A stretch of 64,000 nucleotides of DNA from Emydura subglobosa (Eukaryota; Chordata; Testudines; Chelidae), in the NCBI GenBank assembly GCA_007922225.1, contig ML679946.1, positions 97,470,759 through 97,534,758 of the forward strand, written 5' to 3'. Each line of letters opens with the position of its first letter. Positions within the stretch are counted from its first letter, which is position 1. The position numbers were made by a program, and so were the translations under genes. Of this stretch, positions 1 through 11,611 are shown piece after piece. The notes below the pieces were generated by a model. The model saw nothing but the letters and a program-made list of their open reading frames with translations. It was not told the origin of the DNA and searched no databases.

Positions 1-330
1 GTCACAGATATTTTTAGTAAAAGTCAGGGACAGGTCATGGGCAATAAAAAAAAATTAATGGAAGCCTACAACCTGTCCCTGAGTTTTACTAAAAATACCC
101 TAGAGGAGGGGGGACAGACAGAGCTGAGGACTTGCACTTGCTCCAGTCCCGCTGCTGCGCCTGTGGCAGGGGTTGACCGCTGCTGCTCCTGCCTCCGGGG
201 GGCTGACTCAACTCTGGATGCTGGGCAGGCGGACCTGGGGCTGGCTGCTGGGCGGCTGCTGGGCGGGCGGGCCCAGAGCCTGGGACTGACAGCTGTTCCA
301 GCCTTGCCCAAGAAGTCATGGAATCTGTGA
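1..330. repeat. Palindromic interspersed repeat, possibly cut by window edge
   Basis: Bases 1-9 (gtcacagat) are the reverse complement of the segment ending at about 329 (atctgtgac), so the unit looks like a terminal-inverted-repeat element. Inside, about 10-35 and 73-101 form a second inverted repeat (arms around tttttagtaaaa and ttttactaaaaa, including the acaggt/acctgt core). The rest (100-310) is GC-rich. The open reading frames here lie in this GC-rich repeat and show no protein similarity I recognise. The left end coincides with the window edge, so its true boundary is unknown. Confidence 0.5.
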
Positions 331-354
331 CCTCCATAACCAAATTATATCCTT

Positions 355-2125
355 ACTTCTGACCCTTCTCTTCCCCCACTCTCCTCATGATCAACTGTTC
401 AGCAAACTCCAAATGCAGCCAGTATGGGTTATCTGAGTTGTCTTCCAAAATTCCTTAGGACTCTCTGTTGGTGGAAGCAACCAGACAAAACAATGAAGGA
501 AGTTCATTTCGATACTGTATCCCCAACCTTTGTGATCATCACAGATGCATCCAATTTGGGTTTGAGAGCCTATCTCAGGAGCTGATAGTTCAAAGTTGGT
601 GGAATCTGGGGAAGGAGATCAAACACCATATAAGTTTTGTGGAACAAAGCTATTGCGTTGCTTCAAATCTTTTCTGGCATTGAATAAGGACTATGTGGTT
701 AATATAATAGTTAATATTACATTAATAAATAATGAGGTGCTGGTTCACAGTAATGCCAAGAAGCAATGGCTGTGTGGTATTGGTGTCTGGCTCATCGAAT
801 GCAACTCAGGAGAAGCTGACAGACAGAGAATACGGCAATAGACTTTCAGTTGCTGTCTGCAGGAACAGTGTGAGTGTTCCTTGAAACAGATGGTGATGGA
901 TAGACTATCACAAATACATTCTTGCTAAACTAGAGCAAGGGATTCTTTTATGCCTTTCCAACGATTCCACTGGTAATAAAAAGATACAAGACATCCCCCA
1001 AATGATACTGGTTGCACTAGTAAGGGCTAGACAGTATTGGTACATGAATTTCCTACATTTCTGAGTGTCACCACTTCTTCATTGATCATCAGACTTGCTT
1101 TTTCATGAAGACTATTTTCTCTATTTTACCCATCTTGAGTCACTTCACCTCCATTGTTTTTGATCATAAGACATTGACTACTTTGATGTGGAAGTAGAGG
1201 AAGTTCTGCTACATTCTGGAATGCCATCTATGATGAATTTTTAATCTCAGAAGATATTTTCTCAATAGAATCAAATGATGTCTCCAGGAACCATGCCCAT
1301 ATAATTGATTTTGGAGTATTTATTGTATGTACTTGGTTTTTCAGCCTCTTCTTGTATTCTGTCAATGTATGTATAATCTTAGGGTATCATCTCTCAGTGG
1401 ATGTTTCTATTGTTTTCAATCATCAAAAGATTCCTGAAAGGGTTTGGTATTTTCCCACCAGAGTTGAGAATCTATTCCATCATGGAACTTTAGCCTTGTG
1501 CTGACAGAGTTGTACACTTGGAGAACTTATGAAAGTGCTCTTTATTCTACTTGTCACTAGAAGCACCATTTTTAATTACAGTTACACCTGCAAGAGAGAG
1601 AGTTGTCCTGTATCTTCATCCCAAACTTATTCCAAATGTGATGGCTTGATTTCATCTGAATCGGATCATTAGTCTCCCAAGTGTCTTCTCAAGGCTTCCT
1701 TCTGACTTGTGGGAACTTGGCTTAGATACCTCAGGTGGCAAGAGAGGGTTTTGAGTTATTTGGGTAACATTAGGGTCTTTAGGAAGTCAACAATTTTGTA
1801 ACCTCTGGGAAGCAGTGCGAAGGGAATACCATTTCCAGTTAGCAACTGTTTAACTGGATTATGCTTTGCACTGAGTCATGTTGTAAATTAACTAAGTGGT
1901 CAGTTCTTTACAGTTCTAGATTTCACTGTACCAGGCATAAGCCAATATGATGGGCATACTTCTGTATTCTTTTCCTTGTACACATCTGGAGGGGTCCTGC
2001 CTGGACTTCTGTGTACACATTCATACAACACTGCTCTCTCAACTTGGTATCTAGATCTGATGCTGTTTTTGGGAGGGCAGTTCTGAATTTCTTGTTTAAT
2101 TAGATCTGTGCTCACCTTCATGGGG
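355..2125 (+). mobile_element. Decayed DIRS-like (tyrosine recombinase) retroelement pol region
   Basis: Translating across frameshifts and stops gives a collinear series of fragments typical of DIRS-type elements. LCWWKQPD at 463-486 and VIITDASNLGLRAY from 532 match the RT to RNase H junction. A degenerate YINK/WCLAHR stretch at about 715-800 and MILVALVRARQYW at about 1000-1040 continue it. RFLKGFGIFPPELR at 1428-1469, PSWNFSLVLTELYTW at about 1477-1521, VVLYLHPKLIPNVMA and FHLNRIISLPS at about 1590-1680, RVLSYLGNIRVFRKS at about 1744-1792 and AWTSVYTFIQHCSLNL at 1999-2046 follow the order of a tyrosine recombinase domain. At the position where the nucleophile tyrosine is expected (after His in TFxxH), the codon at 2032-2034 is TGC (Cys). 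Many stops and frameshifts make it a dead copy. Family assignment is from remembered domain patterns. Confidence 0.62.
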
Positions 2126-2467
2126 TTGTGCCATTAACTAAACTCCCACAAGTGGGACTATGCAGAGGCTACTTAAAAGAAGTATAAACAGTTACTTAAA
2201 TTAGTAACTGTGGTTCTTAAGGGTGGTGTCTCTGCATAATTGCACTGCCTGTCAGCCTCTCTCTTCACCAGGATTCTTGAGTTTAGTGGAAAGAACTGAA
2301 GCTGTTGTATTTGCATAGCCTTTTTATAACCTTGGGTCCCAAGTTTGTTGCCACAAAAGGTCCCGAACTGACACTGCTTTCTTGAAGGTCTGTGGCTCCA
2401 GACACCCACAGGTGTGAATATGCAGAGGCAGCACCCTTGAAGAGCCACAGTTACTTTGTGGTAAGTA
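2126..2467 (+). repeat. Non-coding inverted-repeat end of the DIRS-like element
   Basis: The segment at 2191-2224 (cagttactta..gtaactgtggttctt..ggg) is repeated in inverted orientation at 2434-2467 (cccttgaagagccacagttact..gtaagta). Short copies of tatgcagaggc flank it. It directly follows the recombinase remnant, so it is read as the terminal inverted-repeat region of that element. It ends about 295 bp before a KHDRBS3 exon. Confidence 0.5.
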
Positions 2468-2761
2468 GCCACTATAAATTCAACATGCTAAAGTCTCTTA
2501 AAAGTGCAAAATAGTTTGCCACCAAGAGCTCAAACTTAAATGCAAAGTAAATACAGAAATTCTAGATTTATGGTGCCTCTTAGGTAGAATTGGTGTGTAT
2601 TAAGTAAATTAAGATTCTGTAGTTCCATGGTTTACATCTTGTTGCATGATTTTAGATTTCAGTGGATAGTCTTGTTTATATTTAAAATTATTAAACATGT
2701 CCTTCAGGTTCTGGAGTGTGTTCTTTAAATTTTAACATTACTTTTATATTATATTTTTCAG

Positions 2762-2844
2762 GACTATGATGATGGATATGGCACTGCTTATGATGAGCAG
2801 GGTTACGACTCCTATGATAATAACTACAGTACCCAGGCACAAAG
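2762..2844 (+). CDS. KHDRBS3: KHDRBS3 internal coding exon, tyrosine-rich tail part 1
   Basis: The exon is bounded by a T-rich tract ending TTTTTCAG at 2761 and the donor GTAAGG at 2845. Its 83 nt start in phase 0 and give 27 codons plus [22 protein letters not shown] followed by NYSTQAQ. This matches the tyrosine/glycine-rich C-terminal region of KHDRBS3 (T-STAR/SLM2), a STAR-family KH-domain protein that binds U(U)AA-type RNA motifs and regulates alternative splicing in the nucleus. The KH and QUA domains lie upstream of the window. Such YG/YD-rich tails are tyrosine-kinase and arginine-methylation targets in the Sam68 family (family knowledge). The paralogues KHDRBS1 and KHDRBS2 are less likely, because the following exons match the KHDRBS3 tail best. 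Confidence 0.92.
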
Positions 2845-4470
2845 GTAAGGATGAAGCCCTACTGTACCTATAGCAGAAAACTCCTACAATCAAATACTAA
2901 TTTAACTTTCAGTACCAATGAATTCCTTTTATATCTAATGTTAAACAGAAGTTTATTAGCAACAATCAGCAGTTTTATGTACTTATCTGCTATCAGGTAT
3001 GTACAAAAACCAAATTGCCACTAAAAGGGGTTGAAAGGAGCCAAATAAACAAGGAGAAGAGGTATTGAAAAATGGTAGATTTCACAAGACATTATTCATC
3101 AGCTTGGTTGACAATGGCATTATAAGCTGCTTGAAATGCATATACTTGAAAGGAAAGAAAATTTCCTTCACTTTTTAGCTTGTTGGAACTTGACTTTGAA
3201 GGATAACATGTATAACTTGTTCAGTACAAATAGATTTTAATAAAATAATGTCAAATATTCTTTAGCTTTTATTTAGGATATTTTTTATTTGGTTGAGCTC
3301 TTTGTGCTGATCATGGTTTATGTGCAGATACGCTGGGTTTTATGCTCTTGCATTTGTTATGCATGGTTATTGGACTTCAAAAGGTTTCTCTTACCTTTTT
3401 TTTGATGAGTTAAGATGTTCTTTACAGTATTTCTAAGGATTGGGAGTACTGCTTAAATTGACGAGATATCTTACCCACTAGTAAACAAATTAAAGACAAT
3501 TTTTACTTAAATGTATTTTAGCAGTGCAGCAAAATCTGAAAAAAAACTGATTTCACAATACAGTTGAAGAGGAAAAAAAACCTCCTCAGCTGGCAACTGA
3601 GGTAATATTTTGCCACTGTGTTTGTCAGGACTGATTTAAGTCTTTATGAAGGAAAAAAGCTCTCAAAACCAGCCAAACTGCTCAAAGTGAAAAATTGGTA
3701 GAAAGTTTAAATTGCACTATTTTCACTGAGATTTTGTTTTTAATGAAGTTTTTGACAACCGAGAAAATAATAGTCTTTATTCATGGTGTCTCCCTCCTGC
3801 AAGGGTTTTGTAAGATTCTAAAAACTGATGTGCACACCAGAGACATTAAGAACTCTGGAGGATATGTCTACATCTCATACAACCTTTAGAAAATAGCTGC
3901 AGTTAACATGATTTTTTTTTTTAGTAGAGATACTTCTCAAAAAAAAGTCTTCAAACTTTTAATATTGGAAGTTCTGTTTTGCTTTGCTGATTTTAGTGTT
4001 AGTAATAGGTTTTATTCGCTGTTGCAAGCTTTGCTTTGAGATCACACAATGAAGATACTGGACTGGACTAAAACGTAAAAAAATTTGATTATTTGAATGT
4101 TTTTTCCTGTTTATCAGGATTTAAACAAGACCTGTTGTGAGTTTTTTTTTTTTATATCTTTTACTAATATTGGTGGTCCTCTGAATGACAATTAGCAAAA
4201 ATCAATTTTCCAAGAAAATGAAACACAACATGTAATTCATATGTAAAGTACTGATTACTAACCATAAATTTATTCTTGAGTCTAACCAGGATAGAACTAC
4301 TTCATAAGGTAGTGCTTTATGTTGCCTCTGGGGTATAGTTTCAGTTATGTTCACTAGACTCCACATTTGGTAAACTTTTAAAAATAATGACTTATTCTCT
4401 TGCTTATTGTGCTATTTTTTTTACAAACAATAGGGATAATTTACGGTGAAAAAGGTATGAATTGGCTCAC
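2845..4470. other. AT-rich intronic sequence, nothing recognised
   Basis: The stretch is AT-rich with T- and A-runs (for example 3910-3922 and 4141-4153). I see no coding pattern or repeat family here. Confidence 0.6.
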
Positions 4471-4473
4471 TCA

Positions 4474-4728
4474 GGCAATGTCTACACTGACGGCGGCAAA
4501 GTCACCGCCTTCAGATTGACTTATCTGGATCGACTGAGCAGTCAGTGAAGAGCCGCTCAGTCAATCCAGAAGTCGATGCTATTAATCCACCCCCGCAAGT
4601 GGTGCAGTGCAGTGAAGACAGCATGCAGAAGAGAAGCACAGCAGTCGACGGGAGTAACGCAAGTTTTCTGCATAGTTTGTGTAACTCCCGTCGACCGCCG
4701 AATTGCTGGGGTAAGTGCAGACCAAGCC
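4474..4728 (-). mobile_element. Harbinger-like MITE, copy 1 (255 bp)
   Basis: The ends are GGCAATGTCTACACTGACGG and, inverted, GGCTTGGTCTGCACTTACCC. The element is flanked by the 3-bp duplication TCA (4471-4473 and 4729-4731). The interior shares GGGAGTTACGC/gcaagtt, GTCGAC and GGAGGTGG-like blocks with the copies at 27419, 28032, 28354, 48744 and 51450. It lies in the opposite orientation to the 27419 copy. No transposase is present, and the small ORFs here are palindrome artefacts. Confidence 0.7.
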
Positions 4729-4731
4729 TCA

Positions 4732-5865
4732 GAATATTGCTCACACAATCCACGCACATATTTTCTTGCATTGAGATTTCAGCATTGCATTAGCAGGCTA
4801 AAATAAATAGCTGAAACTAAACCACTTGAGCTACACAGAACAACATTGCTATCTGATGATCAAAGAGTAGCACATACTCTAATATGTCATTTGTAACTAC
4901 TGAGAGATGGTTGTAACACTGAAAATATCTAAATGTCTTCACTGTTATACAAATTATGTGAAATGAGAATCACTAGGCTATGATATCTTTAAATCATTTG
5001 ATACTTTTCCCACATTATAAGGCAAAAACAAACTTGATGTTTTTGAATGGTCTGCATGTTTAGAATGGGTCACTCTATGATTAGCATATAAGAGCAAGGC
5101 TTACTTGTTTTAAATACCCCTAAAATATTGTTATAGCAAATATTATGTTAACAGGTCTCTTTAAATATTTAGGGATATATTTTCCTTTGTATAATACAGT
5201 GGGTATTTGGCATGCTTAAAAAGTTCATACTGATTTTAGACATATTGCAGATTTCAGCAGAATTCTGTATACTTAAAATGGAGAATGCCACTAGAACTAG
5301 AAATATCTCTAGAACCAGGCTAAAGTTTTGAAATGTACGCCACCGTATGTGTGCTGCTGCTACTCAGGGGAAATCACAGAGGCTCCTGATTCCTGATTTG
5401 TAAAATATTTTTAGAGTATTTGTTGTATATCTCAGAATAGTGGTATTTTTGGTATTCTAAGTTGAGCCAAATATTGTTTTACACAAGAAAACTAACGTTA
5501 AGTGTTAAAGAGAATTTTCCTGCAGTGTTATGAATAGCTCACTATTTAAAAATGTTTTTAATGTGAAGCACAGAGTACATTTGTTGTAGTTTGTTCTCTA
5601 TTTTGGGGCATCCAGTGCAACCAGATAGCGCTGTTCTCTAGCACTGCGCACCATTTGATACTTCCACATCCTCCTCACTATTACCCCAAGATATTTGTAG
5701 CTGATAGGGGTTGGAGAGAATGATAAGACATCATGGTCTAAATATCATGGGTGAGTATCTGTTTGAGTCTTCACTTGCTTTCATGAAAAACTGTTCTTCC
5801 TCTCTATACAACCTAACCTCCACTTCTTCTTCAGCCACCAATCTTGTTATATAGTAGCCACCCTC
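4732..5865. other. AT-rich intronic sequence, nothing recognised
   Basis: No coding pattern or family-level repeat was identified between the MITE and the LTR-like unit. Confidence 0.5.
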
Positions 5866-6977
5866 TGTGACGTTCCCCTAGTGCAATCGGGACTGGTGAA
5901 CTGCTCTGTCACCCCAATCCTCCACTTCTGGAGCCTGTCTTGCTCTGCTCTGCTGTGAGAACCCCACTCTTGGGCTGTTCATACACAGCCTCCAGCAAGT
6001 AAGTTGTTCCTGAGTGAGTGAGTGCTTCTAGCCAGCCACTCTTTGGATTATGCAGCAAAATGACCCTAGTCCCAGATGCCACTCTAGGAACTTCCGTCTT
6101 ACAGTGTTCAGTGATGCCCACTGAACAGTGCAAGCTCACATAAGTTTGTTGATTTACCAAAGAAATTGTTAAGGACCAGCCTTGTTATTCCCAGTGGAGT
6201 CTCCCACACACTTCAAACCAAATACACTGTTTTAGATAAAACCAAATAAATTTATTAACTACAGAAAGATTTTAAGTGATTATAAGTCAAAGGGTATCAA
6301 GTCAGATTTGTGCAAGAGAAAACAAAAACAAAACACAGTCTAAACTAAGCTTAACACTTTCAGCAACCTTACAAACTGGTGATTCTTACCACAGGTTGGC
6401 TGGTTTCCCTTCAGGCTCTCCCCTTTGGTCAGCACTTCAGTTGCTTGGTGATGTTTGTAGATGGAGGTGGAAGAAAGAATGCATGGCAAATGTCTCCCCT
6501 TTTTGAAATGTTCCTTCTCCAGTCTGGGGTTGCCCTCGCCTCAGGGTCAGGTGACAAACAATGCCCTTGTATGGTTTCATCCATGTCCTGAGTCAGAGCA
6601 TTACCTCCCCATCATTCCAAGCTGCCCCAGGGAAGGGGATGACTCACTCGAGATGATCCCCTGTTGATGCCCAGGCCAGTCCTTTGTTTCTGGAATGCTG
6701 AGCTGGGTTTGTTCTATACACACCTTAATGAGGTGTGAACTGCCCCTCTGATCTTAGAGAGTTTTGCCTGGATATGTTTCAATCCATCAGGACACATCTT
6801 TGGGAATGTTACATAGTGAAGCTTCATAACCATACACATGACATTGCAACAAACCTATTACTATAACAATAATGCTCAGTACCTCATGAGCATTCCAAAA
6901 ACATCTTTTGACATACTTTGCATTAAACAATACACAATGACACTATTAGGGTGAACATGGAGGTGTAGGGTGTCACA
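5866..6977 (-). mobile_element. LTR-like unit, about 1.1 kb, probably a solo LTR
   Basis: The unit starts TGTGAC (5866) and ends GTCACA (6977), so it has the TG..CA inverted termini of an LTR. The flanks CCCTC (5861-5865) and CCCTA (6978-6982) are a 4-of-5 target duplication. An AAATAAATTTATT block near 6245-6257 supplies a polyadenylation-type signal on either strand. No retroviral coding sequence is attached. Orientation is a weak inference from its resemblance to turtle LTRs. Confidence 0.5.
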
Positions 6978-6982
6978 CCCTA

Positions 6983-9900
6983 CCACTAGGAGATTTAAAG
7001 TGATGTCCATTTTATGTTTTATTAATGTTATTTTGTTTGGTATTCAGATGTCATTATTGAGAACCACAGTATGACTCCTGATACCCGTCAATCTTGTGCT
7101 TTATTTAAAAACTTTTCACTGTAATACCAGAGAGGAGGAGACTAAATCTGAGACTTCTCTTCAGTTCTTACATGTGGTAGCATCCCAGCAAGCAAGTAAA
7201 ATACCTGTAAGGAGTGTTTCCATTTTGGATACTAAAATGTTGCATCGTCTACAAGTGATTTGTTCATGGAGTAAATCCACAAATAATTGAGAGCATTTTG
7301 GTGGACTTTAAAAGGAACTATCTTTGGCAATTATAGTAATCTTCAAATAGATAACTCTGAGGTATATTGGATATAGCCAGCCAGCTCCACTGACTTCTGT
7401 GGGGGAGATTTGACTAAATTCCCATGAAATTCTTCACCTTTAGGGGATATTATTAGATGGAAAGTAAGCCTATACAAATTAGTAAAGCTAATTGAACAAA
7501 CAATGCTAAAGCAATCCAGTCATGATAAGAAAGATAAATTGAGTTTAAGAAACATTGTTACTTATATTTTGAAAATTAGAGAATAGTAAACATTTGTGAA
7601 ATTGTCAAACAGCAAGCTCTACCTAAAAAAAACAGAGTAAAATGGAAACTGTCAAAAGCTATGAACACTTATGGTAGATTTTCAATGCCAAGCTAAGGAA
7701 AGCAAGAAGACTAAAATTAATGTTGCCATATGCCATGCAATGTAGCTATTCTGCACACAGCTTTTGCATTATGCATTCAGTAATTTCTTCATGAAAGCTG
7801 CACTATGTAGATACATAATAATTTAACATATACTGTTGTATATAGCACAAATTATCTCTTTAAATATAAATTGAACTGCAAAAATTAAATATTACTAAAA
7901 CAATAACTCCCATATTACTGTGTTCATTAATGCTTGGCACACAAGTGCCTTTTTTTTTTTTTTTTTTTAAACCAGCTTCACTTGTGTGTGTGAGAGAGAT
8001 ATTAATGGAACAAAGTTGAATTACAAATAATAGTTCTGAAAACTATACATCAGGCAGTAATCTTTTACCTGGATTTATGGTCACAAGAAGTTGCTGTTTT
8101 AATGGCTTAATGTTAATATTAGAGCTTTTTATCAGGAAAATCCACAGATGAGAATATAATAGAGAAAACCAGATAATTTTAGTGGGGAATTTATTTTAAA
8201 TCTGTAGATCAGAATTTAAACATGCTCACTCTGATGACAAATAGATGACTTAAAATATTAAGTCTCTAAAAATTACATAAAAAATTAGGCCAATGGCCTT
8301 CATACTTTGAAGGCTTCATACATGATCTACACAAATGTTTGTGAACACTATAATAGGGCAAAGGCAAACTACTGCTAATAAAACAATTGCCACTGTCACT
8401 TCACGATTTAATGTTCTCTAGAATACATAAGATTTATCACTGAGGAATTGTAGAATAATAGTAGTATATGGAAACAAAGTCCACTAGGGAGATGTACTAC
8501 ATCATTCGGATTTAGCGCTGCCATCTGCTTAATAGCATTGAGATGACTACAGAGGTACTTATGATCAACCATTCATAGCAGTGACAGATGCTGCAGAGAG
8601 TTAACATGCCAGAGAACGAGGTTTGTTACTAAAATTCAGATTATGTGACAAGATTGCTGAGAAAGGGGCTATGTTTGTTACCTGTCCAATAGCGCTAAAG
8701 GTTTACTATCTACTTTTAAGTTTACTGTCAGGAAAGAAAGATTAATGCTTGTAAACAAAACAAAATACTTTTTTTTTTTTTCTTCAGATTTCAAAGCACT
8801 TCTTAAAAAATTACAGAAACATTTCAGTTTGCTCCATGTCTCTCAGAAACTTCAAAAATGTATTTGTGGAATTATTTGTTGATATATGAGATATGGATAC
8901 AGTGATTTCTTCCTCTTAAAAGGTTCTTCTTGGCCACTATATCCATAATATTCCAACCAGTGGTGGAAATTTGTCAAGAGTAGATTTAGTAATTTAAGAT
9001 GTGAAAGCCACAGAGAGAATAAACTAGTTTGCATAAAAAAACTACATGCCATATGTCTTTTTGAACTATGCAAGTGCATGCAGGCACTTAAACATTTAGA
9101 AAATACAACTAAAAATGTATTCAACAAGAAGAAATGTTAATTTAATTTTCAATTTAAAATCCTTGTATTTTTTTTCTTAAAAGGACACAACATTGCTAGG
9201 CATGATATTTTACTAGTTTTACAAATTTTGTAGGTCCTACATTTCCAGTAACTGCTAATTTCTTCAAATCAGTCCTTCAAACCACAAGGACATTTTAAAG
9301 AAAGAATGTATCAAAATTTGTGTTCCACCATTGTATGCTATGATGGTAGATACTACACTGATAGTAGTTACTGCTGTGTCTATACAGCATTACATTTTGG
9401 AGAATGAACTGAACTTCATGGTTTGTTTGGTTTTTTTAGATTTAGCAACTTTAAGAATCAGTTTCAAAAATTAAAAAAAGTAACATCTTCAAAACAATTT
9501 AAATTAAAAAAAATTCTGGGCCTCATCACTGGACAGTCTCTCTTTGAACAAAAGCTGTTTATAGACAAAGTAGTGTAATAATGGCTATGCCAATTAGGAA
9601 AGTTATATGTGATGGTAGTATTTTACTCACTTGGTATTTGATTGTACTTCAAATATATTCTCAGCCTCCGAATGACTCTAAGGAGAAAAATTAAATCAAG
9701 TAGTTGTTCATACAAGACACCTTTTCTGACTCATGCAATCGCATCATTGCTGAGGATGCAAAAACCATACTTAGGCTAAATGTTGAAATAAATAGAGGAG
9801 GGTCAGCCCCAAATGTAATTCTTGGTGCATTGTAGTTCTTTCAATGTTCTGCATTATTTTATTTTTGCCCATTGACACAGTACACTATAGACTTATCTGG

Positions 9901-10250
9901 GTATTTGGCTTAAAAACATATTTCATACTTTTCCTATTTCCCATATAACAATAATTGCTACTATTTTAAATTATCCAAAAAAGTTGATAATCAGCTTGTA
10001 TTAACTGGAAATGGTTTGCAACAGTCAGAACCATCCAGTCAAGCTACTCTGAACTTCCAGTTTGGAGTCTAGAGATCTCTTTAAGTATTCTTATGTTTGT
10101 TCTGTACATCTAGCTTATTCTACAGTATTTTATCTGTTGGAAACCGAACATTGAATTGCATAATGGAGCTGTATTTCACCCATGCCAAAGGTATGAAAAA
10201 GAGATTCTTTCACTATGCACACGTCTCTCAACCCAGTTAAGGACTGAGTA
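6983..10250. other. AT-rich intronic sequence, no gene or repeat family recognised
   Basis: The region is mainly unique-looking AT-rich DNA. A T19 tract lies at 7950-7968 next to (GT)/(GA) steps. The small ORFs have no recognisable similarity. Confidence 0.5.
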
Positions 10251-10254
10251 TTAT

Positions 10255-10375
10255 TATATTATCTATTTTTGCACAGTGCTGTAGATGTGTGTAGTGCTTT
10301 ACCAAAAAAAAAAAAAAAAAAAGTTAAAGGCTGATTCCCTGACCTGAAGCATTCACAGTCTAAGTAGAGGCAATA
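10255..10375. repeat. Degenerate ancient interspersed repeat with A19 tract
   Basis: The phrase 'gtagtgctttacc' followed by A19 (10304-10322) and then 'gattccctgacctgaagcattcacagtctaa' resembles a widespread amniote repeat with a remembered 'cctgccc..gagcttacagtctaa' consensus. The assignment is weak. Confidence 0.3.
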
Positions 10376-10643
10376 AGAAATAGGAGGAGATAAAGACACA
10401 GGGAGGTGTGTGAGAGAGAGAAGGTGAGATAGAGGACAATTGGATTCTTCAATCCCATATAGTACAAAGAGTGCTAAGTACTTTAGAAAAACATACTGGA
10501 TCTCTCTCAAAAGTGAATTTGACAAAGGAGAATATATAACAAAAGCAGAAGATATAGAAGTGATGTTTAGAACAGATCTTGATTTTTCTAGCTATCTAAT
10601 TAGTTAAAGCTGCCATGGGGCCAGTAGCATGAGTAGCTTAGAT

Positions 10644-10755
10644 CAGAGTTTCTCAATGACTGGTCCGTGGACTGACACTGGTCCCTGAGATCTCCCTGAC
10701 ACAATTAGGATGGCAGGAAGCTAGCCCCTTGTATCAAAAAGGCTGGGAAACACTG
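10644..10755. mobile_element. hAT-type MITE, 112 bp
   Basis: The left end CAGAGTTTCTCAA and right end CTGGGAAACACTG form imperfect terminal inverted repeats of hAT type (CAGNGTTTC..GAAACNCTG). Flanking 8-bp segments gcttagat (10636-10643) and gcctggat (10756-10763) match at 6 of 8 positions, as expected for an old 8-bp hAT target duplication. Confidence 0.7.
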
Positions 10756-10841
10756 GCCTGGATTGTAGTATCTCTTTTCAGCACTCATTTTGTCCCTCAC
10801 TTTATAATCTGTCATTTGGGATACATCAGAGGAGGCAGAGG

Positions 10842-11045
10842 AATGATAGCTGAGTGGTTAGAGTTGCTAGTCTTGGGAGAGTTGCTAGACTTGGGAGACC
10901 AGGATTCTTTGCTCCACCACAGATTTGCTGTGTCAGATTGATCAAGTTATTTAGTTTCCCTTTGCCTTATTTCCTCATCTGCAAAATGGGGATAATAGTA
11001 TTTCCTTGCCTCACAGGACTTTTGCAAAGATAATCTAACATACTA
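10842..11045 (+). mobile_element. MIR/CORE-type SINE
   Basis: A tRNA-like head (tgatagctgagtggttagag) is followed by an 'accaggattctttgctccacc' segment. Then comes the classic tail 'gtcagattgatcaagttattt..tttcctcatctgcaaaatggggataatagta'. This order and wording match MIR SINEs. The copy is diverged. Confidence 0.8.
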
Positions 11046-11611
11046 ACGATGGTGGGTTGCTCACATATTTATAAGTGCCTAAGAGGATATATGTTGTCCA
11101 GCAAGTGGTATGAGAATCTAATCTAAGCTGAGTAGCCACACTAAAATGTGATGCCACTCTTTATTAAGGTGGTTCTGAAACTGTGGTCTTCCCATGTACT
11201 TGTTATTGGAGAATAGTTGCACATGCTGCATTTGTCCTTATTTCCTTATATACAGCTCCTAAAGTGTTCATTGAAAAGAAAAGCTTGGAGGCCTACAGCA
11301 GCAGTTAAAAACAAGAAGTAGAGCCAGTCCCGGCTGCTTCTGTGAAGGGCTACTGCTATATAATAGGCAAGGAAATGTGACCTACTTGTGGGGACTGGAG
11401 CCACCAGTGGTATTGGAGCTGGCAGCCACCAAAGGAACAGCCAGGGAAACAAGAAAAAATGGAATTACACACATAGTCTGAGTGCCTAGGAAACATTGGA
11501 ACAAAGCAGTAGGAAAGTATGAGCAAGAGGAGAAGAAAGGGGGACCAGTTGGCAGAGAAGATATACAGCTGGAGGTTGAGGGGAAGAGGAGAGAGAGAAA
11601 CAGAATATAGG
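11046..11611. other. Intronic sequence, nothing firmly recognised
   Basis: Overlapping minus-strand ORFs (for example 11356-11729) reach into the CR1 3' end and have no recognisable product. Confidence 0.4.
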
